Source of the DNA: Chlamydiota bacterium | GTDB taxonomy: Bacteria; Chlamydiota; Chlamydiia; Chlamydiales; JAJFMK01 | Direction of reading: 5' to 3' | NCBI GenBank assembly: GCA_021772215.1 | Contig: JAJFMK010000270.1 | Location: 1-5,769 of the forward strand | DNA: 5,769 bases | Shown: one piece after another, positions 1-4,477 of the stretch | Position numbering within the stretch: the first letter of the stretch is position 1 | Layout: each line of letters opens with the position of its first letter | Program-made: the position numbers and the translations under genes | The notes under the pieces: generated by a model | Databases searched by the model: none | What the model was told of the DNA's origin: nothing | The model's input: the letters and a program-made list of their open reading frames with translations, nothing else

Positions 1-14
1 TAGATGGAGAAATT

Positions 15-1166
15 ATGGGAATTAGTGAAGCGTTTCTGACAAGGCGAATTGATTTTAACGTAGAGCATGTGGATCGTAAAGAATCTAACAGGGGTTGGGA
101 CCTTGTGATTAATCCGGGTAAACCAGAACGTCGTTGTTTACGAAGAAGCTACGAACTGAGCAGTTTTTATCACGAAATTAAAAAAATATTTACCCTTTAT
201 CCGGGACGCTTGAAAGATTTAATGACAACGAAAGAGAGGGCGCACCAATTGAAGGAAAATATCACCTTAATAAGATCTAAACTTCTCAAAAGTGGTCAGC
301 TAAGTCCATTCATGAGGGTTGTTGTGCTGGTTTACAACTGGGTTGCTTCCATCTTTGGACTACGAGAATTTACTGCGAAGCCATATGATTTAAAACCTAT
401 TGAAAACTTGATTGATTTTATTGCAAAGATCGAGTCAGATCTAGCCTCTGAAACAGATTTGGATGGTGCTTTTAGAATTGCTCGGCAGAATCTTGGAGAC
501 TGTTTGAAGTATTGCACTAATAGGGAAGGTAAGCTTTTAGCTACTCAAGTTATGGAGGCTGATTTGGCTTGGGATGGCAAAGATAGAGCTTACCGCCAAG
601 GGAAAAAAGGTTTCTTTGAAGAATTGAAGCAAAAACAGCCTCATGAGTTGAGTGACGCTGAAAGAAAGCTTCTTTTCTATTGCCCATTGAATTTTAGCGG
701 TCAAAAATCTACTTTTGAAGAAATTCTCTCTGAAGTAGAAAAGCCTACAAACCTCTTTTTTACCGGCTCTATTGAGGAAATTAGATCTATTCGAGAAAAC
801 GGTTTTTATTCGATTCAAGCATCAGAGGATAGGGATGCCCCGATAGGTGTCACTTTGTTAAACAAATGTTTGCCTGCTCTAGAAGGCAGCGAGACGTTGA
901 CTCTTCAAATTAAAGACGAGGAATCCATTGGTCAGATAAACTTTCTTAACTACACGTTATTAAAAAAACATTTCGACGTTGTTGTTGAAGCATTTGCGAA
1001 AACCAAGCTTAAGACGCGCGCAGGCTATTCGCAAGAGCTTGTCATAGCGAACCTCTCTAGACTTTTGATGCGCAGTTTTCTAGAAGCTCGTAAGTTTAAA
1101 GCAATTTTTATTGGCGATGAACTGACAATCTTAGACCCAAAGAGTATTGAGATTTTAGAAGATTAA
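15..1166 (+). CDS. Orphan 383-residue protein, possible effector with a weak ADP-ribosyltransferase-like C-terminus
   Basis: I do not recognise a named family for the whole protein. ATG at 15 is preceded by GGAG (6-9) at a five-base spacing, which favours this start. The frame stays open to the window edge, so a longer N-terminus cannot be excluded. Residues 1-95 are basic and charged. Residues 98-115 form a hydrophobic stretch (FMRVVVLVYNWVASIFGL) that could be a membrane or buried helix. Residues 120-245 look helical. Residues 247-381 resemble the layout of ART-fold toxins: LFFTGS followed by IRENGF near 247-264, a short strand-rich core (GVTLL, LTLQIK), and an ending of the type GDELTILDPKSIEIL (367-381). 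The His usual in the first ART motif (HGT or HGS) is Thr250 here, so activity is doubtful. There is no signal peptide. It is convergent with the protease-like gene on the minus strand. Existence of the gene is likely; the function is a guess. Confidence -1.
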   Translation: MGISEAFLTRRIDFNVEHVDRKESNRGWDLVINPGKPERRCLRRSYELSSFYHEIKKIFTLYPGRLKDLMTTKERAHQLKENITLIRSKLLKSGQLSPFMRVVVLVYNWVASIFGLREFTAKPYDLKPIENLIDFIAKIESDLASETDLDGAFRIARQNLGDCLKYCTNREGKLLATQVMEADLAWDGKDRAYRQGKKGFFEELKQKQPHELSDAERKLLFYCPLNFSGQKSTFEEILSEVEKPTNLFFTGSIEEIRSIRENGFYSIQASEDRDAPIGVTLLNKCLPALEGSETLTLQIKDEESIGQINFLNYTLLKKHFDVVVEAFAKTKLKTRAGYSQELVIANLSRLLMRSFLEARKFKAIFIGDELTILDPKSIEILED

Positions 1167-1208
1167 GATGGGGGATTTCTCCATCGAACAGATGCCGACA
1201 CTATCTGT
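1167..1208. terminator. Two small hairpins between convergent genes, weak terminator candidate
   Basis: The 51-base gap between the convergent genes holds two inverted repeats. GATGG (1167-1171) pairs with CCATC (1181-1185), extended by one G-U and one G-C pair. ACAGAT (1188-1193) pairs with ATCTGT (1203-1208). Neither is followed by a real T run on the plus strand. On the minus strand the first hairpin is followed by the moderately T-rich TTAATCTTCT, so it could end transcription of the protease-like gene. Evidence is weak. Confidence 0.25.
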
Positions 1209-1217
1209 ACAACGCTT

Positions 1218-2261
1218 CTACAGCTTTGATCTAGGCTTTGTTTCTGCAAGTTGATGGAAGGTGGTTGTCTCTAGTCCCCATTTCATGTTTAGATAGGCGA
1301 GATGAAGCGCCAGATCGAAATGCTCTAATCTCTCTCTTAGCTCCAACATTCCCGAGCCTGGGTCATATAGATAGCTGATATTCGGTAGTTTGATTAAGAA
1401 GAGTGAATGCCCATACCACTCATGCTTATCTTTTGTAGCACTTTTTGTAGGTCTAGCTGATCTAAGGGTGCGAACAAAGAAGATGCCTTGCGCTAGCTTC
1501 TCAATCTCCTCTTTCAGGCAGTAGAGATGGTTCTCTTTTGACTGACGATCCATATAAACAAAGTTCATAGGAATCTCGTCAGATGAGCGTAAGATTTTAA
1601 ATCCATGGCTCGCCACGAGTGCTTTGGCTTTCATCTGGTTAATTTCAGGAGTGGCTGCGCAAGCACTATCAACATAGATTTGGTTCAGAGCAAATTGTAA
1701 AGCTCCCATCTGATTAGCAAAGTTGTTTGAAGAGAGCTTTTCCTTACAAACTTCAAACTGCTCCTCTACACGCTCTTTTAATGCAGTTGAACCATCCGGC
1801 TGGGCAGCAAATTTAAATTGTGAGGCGATGGAAAGGTCGTAGGCTGTACAGAGGCCGCCCGGTGTGCTCATGGTTGAATCAAGCGGCTCTTCTTGACCAA
1901 AGGAGACCTTGATGCCTTCATCGTTTTTTACTTCGATTCGACTTAAGCGTTCGACCTCTCTTTCAGCTTCCTCTCTTGTGAATTTATTGGCGGGCATTGC
2001 GCTCTTAAACTTCTCTTTTAAGCCAATTTCTTTGTAGATTAGATCGGAGCCGAGGTAGCGCATAAAGAGTCGTACTTGATCATGTAGCGGGGTATTGGGA
2101 GAGATACTTTCGATTTCGTTTAGTATTTTCTCCTTGCTATTATCGGGGGTACGGATTTTTTCAGTTAAATGACGATAAAGAGTTCTGTTTACCCGTTCCG
2201 GTCTAAAACCTTCGGAATAAACCCCTCTGCATAAGTTAATTAAAAAAGTTGAAACTGTCAT
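1218..2261 (-). CDS. Papain-like cysteine protease candidate, C58 (YopT/AvrPphB)-like triad; probable effector
   Basis: This 347-residue protein shows three motifs in the order of clan CA cysteine proteases: a Cys in GGLCTAYDL (Cys138), a His in HEWYGHSLFLI (His285) and an Asp in YLYDPGSGML (Asp300). The His-to-Asp distance of 15 matches what I recall for AvrPphB (His212/Asp227) and is one less than YopT (His258/Asp274). The GHs-hydrophobic-strand then DPgsG pattern is also typical of that family. The Cys-to-His distance (147) is longer than in those two, with a lysine- and glutamate-rich insert around 160-210. The N-terminal 125 residues are unrecognised and charged. No signal peptide or membrane span is evident, which fits a type III-type substrate or a cytosolic enzyme. 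The ATG has no Shine-Dalgarno sequence and sits directly after an A+T-rich tract. A non-enzymatic relative is possible. Confidence 0.8.
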   Translation of the reverse strand: MTVSTFLINLCRGVYSEGFRPERVNRTLYRHLTEKIRTPDNSKEKILNEIESISPNTPLHDQVRLFMRYLGSDLIYKEIGLKEKFKSAMPANKFTREEAEREVERLSRIEVKNDEGIKVSFGQEEPLDSTMSTPGGLCTAYDLSIASQFKFAAQPDGSTALKERVEEQFEVCKEKLSSNNFANQMGALQFALNQIYVDSACAATPEINQMKAKALVASHGFKILRSSDEIPMNFVYMDRQSKENHLYCLKEEIEKLAQGIFFVRTLRSARPTKSATKDKHEWYGHSLFLIKLPNISYLYDPGSGMLELRERLEHFDLALHLAYLNMKWGLETTTFHQLAETKPRSKL

Positions 2262-2290
2262 ATTATAATATAATACAACAGTTTGTTTAA
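2262..2290 (-). promoter_or_regulatory. Candidate promoter abutting the protease-like gene start
   Basis: On the minus strand a perfect TATAAT (2262-2267) ends right at the ATG, 17 bases after a poor -35-like TTAAAC (2285-2290). A second -10-like TATTAT lies at 2270-2275. Use of the first would place the transcript start inside the ORF; use of the second would give a nearly leaderless mRNA. The surrounding 2262-2337 spacer is very A+T-rich, so chance matches are easy. Confidence 0.25.
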
Positions 2291-2337
2291 GATCGTATTA
2301 ACGCATTGTTATTTTATATTAATAGATATTGATATAA

Positions 2338-2934
2338 TCAATCTTCTGCAGGAGGAGGGTTTGTCCATTTCCTGTATAGGCTGGTCCCTGTGGCGATTGC
2401 CATAGCTGTGAGCATGCCAACCATTGTTCCTTTAAAGGCAGAAGCCTCCTCATCATCCCAGTCCCCGATCACCCCTAAAGTTTGTAAGCCAATAACGGAG
2501 GCAGTCGTAACAGTGTTGAAAAGAATAAGGCCGCCCATATGGAGGAGGGAGAGGCCCACCAAATGGACACGTGCATCTCTTGATTCTGAGCTTAAGATAA
2601 GTCTAGCGGGAGGTACAATAGTACCCATACAGGATAGCCCTAGCAGACAGCGATTAATATTTAGAGGAAGTAAAATGATTTGAGATACTTTTGATCCGGC
2701 AGCGGCCATAATAAGTCGATATGAATCAACATCATTTAGATGGTCAAAGTCGAGTAGATGACCAAAGTTGAAGTTGGGATTTGAGGCTATCCGTTGAATT
2801 TTTTCTACAGTCGCGGGCCCCATTGCCAACGTTGTTGTGAAGACTATGACGCCAGCAGAGTTTACTCCTGTAGGCAAAAGCCCTACACATGCACCGGCAA
2901 CACTAATCGTCGTAGGAGTCATTTTTTCAATCAT
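2338..2934 (-). CDS. Polytopic membrane protein of unknown function
   Basis: I do not recognise this 198-residue protein. It is strongly hydrophobic in four blocks: about residues 9-38, 74-114 (interrupted by the polar NINR at 91-95), 122-157 and 166-186. A soluble, acidic and aromatic loop (about 51-71, with NFNFGHLLDFDHLNDVD) separates the first two. Paired hydrophobic blocks with short turns recall chlamydial inclusion-membrane proteins, but the resemblance is only in hydropathy. The C-terminus is short and polar (NPPPAED). The ATG at 2934 has no clear Shine-Dalgarno; a second Met (residue 5) has none either. The start overlaps by ATGA the end of a 29-codon reading frame, which could supply coupled translation. 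It lies 76 bases upstream of the protease-like gene on the same strand and could share a transcript with it. Confidence 0.65.
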   Translation of the reverse strand: MIEKMTPTTISVAGACVGLLPTGVNSAGVIVFTTTLAMGPATVEKIQRIASNPNFNFGHLLDFDHLNDVDSYRLIMAAAGSKVSQIILLPLNINRCLLGLSCMGTIVPPARLILSSESRDARVHLVGLSLLHMGGLILFNTVTTASVIGLQTLGVIGDWDDEEASAFKGTMVGMLTAMAIATGTSLYRKWTNPPPAED

Positions 2935-3020
2935 TGTAGAGTCACTTTGAATGTCCAGAAAAAAGGGTAGTTTATTTTGTGGTGAGGTTTTCTAGATACT
3001 ACTGGAAATTCATGCCTCAT
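2931..3020 (-). CDS. Possible 29-residue leader peptide overlapping the membrane-protein gene
   Basis: An ATG at 3020 opens a frame of 29 codons whose TGA (2931-2933) overlaps the ATG of the membrane-protein gene as ATGA. The peptide is basic and aromatic, with KPHHKINYPFFWTF near its middle. It lacks a good ribosome binding site, and so does the following gene. The overlap may be a coupling device or chance. A -10-like TATACT (3029-3034, minus strand) lies just upstream, with no convincing -35. Confidence 0.2.
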   Translation of the reverse strand: MRHEFPVVSRKPHHKINYPFFWTFKVTLQ

Positions 3021-3027
3021 CAACGGT

Positions 3028-3059
3028 CTAGTATAACAAATTTGTTAATAATAGACTAG
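3028..3059. repeat. Degenerate inverted repeat around AACAAATTTGTT
   Basis: A perfect 12-base palindrome AACAAATTTGTT (3035-3046), extended one pair to 3034/3047, is flanked by CTAGTAT on the left and ATAGACTAG on the right. These arms pair if about six bases are looped out on the right. It lies upstream of the membrane-protein gene and could be an operator or an old repeat end. Confidence 0.35.
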
Positions 3060-3064
3060 TGAGA

Positions 3065-3082
3065 TCGCCTGCTCTACCGACT
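3065..3082 (-). other. tRNA D-arm-like fragment
   Basis: The minus strand reads AGTCGGTAGAGCAGGCGA, which matches the common bacterial tRNA run from D-loop through the 3' D-stem into the anticodon stem. Just 5' of it is TAGAGCA, where a tRNA would have TAGCTC, so the D-stem cannot form properly. No T-arm (GGTTCGA-type) or CCA end follows. It is at most a remnant, for example of an integration into a tRNA gene, and a chance match is possible. Confidence 0.3.
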
Positions 3083-3085
3083 TGC

Positions 3086-3100
3086 TCTAAAGAGGTGAAG
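3086..3100. repeat. Direct repeat copy 1 (TCTAAAGAGGTGAAG)
   Basis: This matches 3230-3244 at 14 of 15 positions in the same orientation. Its core GAGGTGAAGG (3092-3101) occurs again exactly at 3206-3215. The copies bracket the 46-bp palindrome, as flanks of a small inserted or duplicated element would, but their shortness makes this tentative. Confidence 0.3.
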
Positions 3101-3149
3101 GAGACACTAAATAATTTGAGTACAGCCGATTTTTCTTTTGATTTAGCCT

Positions 3150-3165
3150 CAAATTTTCAAATTTT
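3150..3165. repeat. Tandem repeat of CAAATTTT (two copies)
   Basis: Two exact copies of CAAATTTT lie side by side at the left foot of the 46-bp palindrome. If one unit is removed, the palindrome arms extend outward through CCTCAA (3147-3152) pairing with TTGAGG (3204-3209), with one extra A bulged out. The left arm therefore seems to have gained an 8-base slippage duplication after the palindrome formed. Confidence 0.5.
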
Positions 3166-3205
3166 GCAAGTCCCCTACTGTTAACAGTAGGGGACTTGCA
3201 AAATT
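3160..3205. repeat. Perfect 46-bp palindrome
   Basis: Every base from 3160 to 3182 is complementary to its partner from 3183 to 3205, with no spacer. The centre is GTTAAC and each arm contains GCAAGTCCCCTACTG or its complement. An RNA copy would fold into a roughly 21-pair stem with a 4-base loop. It lies 39 bases past the higA stop codon. It is not a canonical intrinsic terminator, because on either strand the stem is followed by AAAATT rather than a T run. It could be a mobile palindromic repeat, a recombination or protein-binding site, or an mRNA 3'-end stabiliser. Confidence 0.9.
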
Positions 3206-3229
3206 GAGGTGAAGGGGCTTAAAAAGCGG

Positions 3230-3244
3230 TCTAAAGAGGGGAAG
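3230..3244. repeat. Direct repeat copy 2 (TCTAAAGAGGGGAAG)
   Basis: Second copy of the 15-base repeat at 3086-3100 with one mismatch. It ends exactly at the base before the higA stop codon. Confidence 0.3.
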
Positions 3245-3532
3245 CTAAGCAATAGCTCGTATATGCTTGATCTCTGGGTGGGCGTGCCACGCCTCCCAGA
3301 GGTCATATTTTTGCTGCAGATTGAGCCACAGCTCTGGAGTTGTCCGGAACAGTTTCGCTAGGCGAAGAGCCATCTCAGGTGTCACCCGAGCAGAGCCTGT
3401 GCGAATCTTGTGCAGCGTTTTTCGACTAATTCCAAGATCATCTGCAAGATCCTGTAAGTTGTCAATCTCAAGAGGCTTGATATAATCCTCCTCAAGGATG
3501 ATTCCTGGATGTGTTGGTTTTCTTCTGTTCAT
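3245..3532 (-). CDS. higA: HigA-family antitoxin, HTH (XRE) transcriptional repressor
   Basis: This 95-residue protein is the antitoxin of a HigBA-type toxin-antitoxin pair. It should bind and neutralise the HigB mRNA interferase and repress its own promoter. It has the family signature HPG at 8-10 with LEEDYIKPL (13-21), a helix-turn-helix at about 25-46 (NLQDLADDLGISRKTLHKIR), then TPEMALRLAKLF (51-62) and the diagnostic TPELWLNLQQKYDLW (65-79). Its length is normal for the family. The ATG at 3532 is preceded by AAGG at a seven-base spacing. That site overlaps the toxin stop codon, and the genes are only 11 bases apart, so translation is probably coupled. The likely operator is the inverted repeat 3851-3871 in front of higB. 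The C-terminal tail (HPEIKHIRAIA) is short and unremarkable. Confidence 0.95.
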   Translation of the reverse strand: MNRRKPTHPGIILEEDYIKPLEIDNLQDLADDLGISRKTLHKIRTGSARVTPEMALRLAKLFRTTPELWLNLQQKYDLWEAWHAHPEIKHIRAIA

Positions 3533-3543
3533 ATTTTCACCTT

Positions 3544-3825
3544 CTAATGGTAATCGCCATACTCAACATCGTAAGCATTTTCATTTGTAAAGCGAAACCA
3601 GATTCGATAGTTTCCATTAACCTTTACAGCCCAGAATCCTTTTAGTTTTCCTGTAAGTTGATGAAGGTCTGATCCTGGAAAGTTCATATCTTTAATATCC
3701 TGCGCAGCTTCCAGTCTGTCAAGAATTCTCTCAAGTTTTGATATATGGCTTTGTTGAATGCCTGACTTGACCCCTCTAAAAAAGAATTTCTCTAGTCTCT
3801 TGATTTTGAAGGAGATAATAGCCAT
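3544..3825 (-). CDS. higB: HigB-family mRNA interferase toxin (RelE superfamily)
   Basis: Toxin of the HigBA module. Family members cleave mRNA on the ribosome. From the ATG at 3825 the protein is 93 residues, essentially the family length. Signatures are FKIKRLEKFF (6-15), the RLEAAQDIKDMNFPG region (37-51), LHQLTGKLKGFWAVKV (54-69), GNYRIWFRF (71-79) and the terminal YDVEYGDYH. Residues His55, Arg74, Asp91, Tyr92 and His93 line up, shifted by one, with active-site positions I recall for Proteus HigB (His54, Arg73, Asp90, Tyr91, His92). The Lys57 equivalent is Thr58 here, with Lys60 nearby. An upstream in-frame ATG at 3891 would add 22 residues and run into the acyltransferase gene. I reject it because 3825 has an AGGGA site (3833-3837) seven bases away and gives the normal N-terminus. 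Confidence 0.94.
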   Translation of the reverse strand: MAIISFKIKRLEKFFFRGVKSGIQQSHISKLERILDRLEAAQDIKDMNFPGSDLHQLTGKLKGFWAVKVNGNYRIWFRFTNENAYDVEYGDYH

Positions 3826-3844
3826 TCGACATTCCCTGTATCTC

Positions 3845-3879
3845 TTTATAATGTAACCTGAAAAGTTACATCTTGTCAA
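3845..3879 (-). promoter_or_regulatory. Candidate higBA promoter embedded in the 3' end of the acyltransferase gene
   Basis: On the minus strand a consensus -35 TTGACA (3874-3879) is followed after 18 bases by TACATT (3850-3855). A better -10 hexamer, TATAAA (3845-3850), is at a long 23-base spacing. The -35 lies within the last codons of the acyltransferase gene. Expected transcripts would start near 3838-3843, leaving a short leader with the AGGGA ribosome binding site of higB. Confidence 0.55.
3851..3871. promoter_or_regulatory. Inverted repeat ATGTAAC-N7-GTTACAT, probable HigA operator
   Basis: Two perfect 7-base arms, ATGTAAC (3851-3857) and GTTACAT (3865-3871), are separated by seven bases. 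The repeat sits between the -35 and the -10 of higBA, where a bound repressor would block RNA polymerase. Known HigA operators have this kind of short two-arm geometry. The right arm contains the TAA stop codon of the acyltransferase gene. Confidence 0.65.
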
Positions 3880-4477
3880 GAGTCCCCTCAATACGCGCTA
3901 CTGCCTCCTCTATCGGCTCACTCTTAGAGACAAAGATCGGCTCGCCGATCTTTACCTCTATTTTGCTAAAGGGTTTGGGGATTTCGAAGCGATCCCAGGA
4001 GGAGAGAAAAAAGCTTTTAGAGCTTGTCCAGGAGAAGGGGATAAGAGGGGAGCCGCTCTCTTGGGCCGCTTTGATGGGGCCTGGCTTTAGCTTGTGGCGT
4101 GGGCCTCTGGGGCCATCGGGGGTGACCATGAGGGCAAGTTGTGGCTCTTTTAGCCGTATCATCATCTCTTTTAGAGCTTGAGGGCGGGCGGTATGGCCAA
4201 CGCGGATAGTGTCGGAGTTTGGGTAGGTGTGGATGAGGGCATTGAGCCAGTTGCCGTCGCGGCTTTTGCTGATCACAGCTGTGAAATGGCAGAGCTTTAG
4301 CTGTGAGCGGAAGGTTTTGGGGAACAGCGCCATCCGATCGTGCCAAAAGAGGAGGATCAGTGAGCCACTTTTGGCAGCTTTGACAAAATGTTCCATCCCT
4401 TCGATTTTAACTCGGCAGGTGAGTATTAGAAGAGCGGCAAAAGCTCTCATAAGATAGGCGGCCAGCTTGTGGATCAC
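3866..4477 (-). CDS. DUF374/LPLAT-family acyltransferase, probable lipid A (LpxJ-type) acyltransferase
   Basis: This 203-residue protein belongs to the lysophospholipid acyltransferase superfamily, DUF374 branch. A hydrophobic N-terminus (about 7-20) should anchor it at the inner membrane. The active-site region FWHDRM (44-49, His46) replaces the usual HxxxxD motif. VISKSRDGNWL (68-78) and the strongly diagnostic TPDGPRGPRHKLKPG (119-133) follow. It ends with a normal LPLAT tail around IEVKIGEPI (173-181). I recall that Helicobacter LpxJ, a secondary lipid A acyltransferase, is a DUF374-type protein. With lpxB directly upstream, a lipid A acylation role is a sound inference, though the acyl donor and position cannot be read from sequence. 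The start is GTG (4475-4477), overlapping the lpxB stop as GTGA, with no strong ribosome binding site, so coupled translation is likely. Its 3' end carries the higBA promoter. Confidence 0.92.
   Translation of the reverse strand: MIHKLAAYLMRAFAALLILTCRVKIEGMEHFVKAAKSGSLILLFWHDRMALFPKTFRSQLKLCHFTAVISKSRDGNWLNALIHTYPNSDTIRVGHTARPQALKEMMIRLKEPQLALMVTPDGPRGPRHKLKPGPIKAAQESGSPLIPFSWTSSKSFFLSSWDRFEIPKPFSKIEVKIGEPIFVSKSEPIEEAVARIEGTLDKM

Noticed and set aside
332..517. Open frame of 61 codons on the minus strand
   Set aside because: It lies wholly inside the 383-residue gene in antisense, with no ribosome binding site or recognisable motif.
537..818. Open frame of 93 codons on the minus strand
   Set aside because: Antisense shadow of the 383-residue gene; its composition looks like a complement of coding sequence.
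2390..2683. Open frame of 97 codons on the plus strand
   Set aside because: Antisense to the membrane-protein gene, whose hydrophobic blocks are coherent; the plus frame has low-complexity Ser and Arg runs and no motif.
3160..3205. Palindrome as an intrinsic terminator of higA
   Set aside because: The stem is strong, but neither strand has a T tract after it; I keep it as a repeat of unknown role.
2935..3244. CRISPR array or complete tRNA
   Set aside because: The repeats are too short, too few and irregularly spaced for CRISPR, and the tRNA-like stretch lacks a pairing D-stem, T-arm and acceptor stem.
3267..3485. Open frame of 72 codons on the plus strand
   Set aside because: Antisense to higA, which is a clear family member.
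3847..3852. Plus-strand TATAAT
   Set aside because: It is a perfect -10 hexamer, but no plus-strand gene follows it and it coincides with the higBA promoter/operator.
3826..3891. N-terminal extension of HigB from the ATG at 3891
   Set aside because: It would add 22 residues not seen in the family, overlap the upstream gene and include the promoter and operator; the ATG at 3825 has a proper ribosome binding site.
3873..4181. Open frame of 102 codons on the plus strand
   Set aside because: Antisense to the acyltransferase, which carries diagnostic motifs in this region.
4017..4346. Open frame of 109 codons on the minus strand in another frame
   Set aside because: Out-of-frame reading of the acyltransferase gene; rich in Pro, Arg and His, as expected of a G+C-rich shadow.
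4227..4457. Open frame of 76 codons on the plus strand
   Set aside because: Antisense to the acyltransferase with no independent support.
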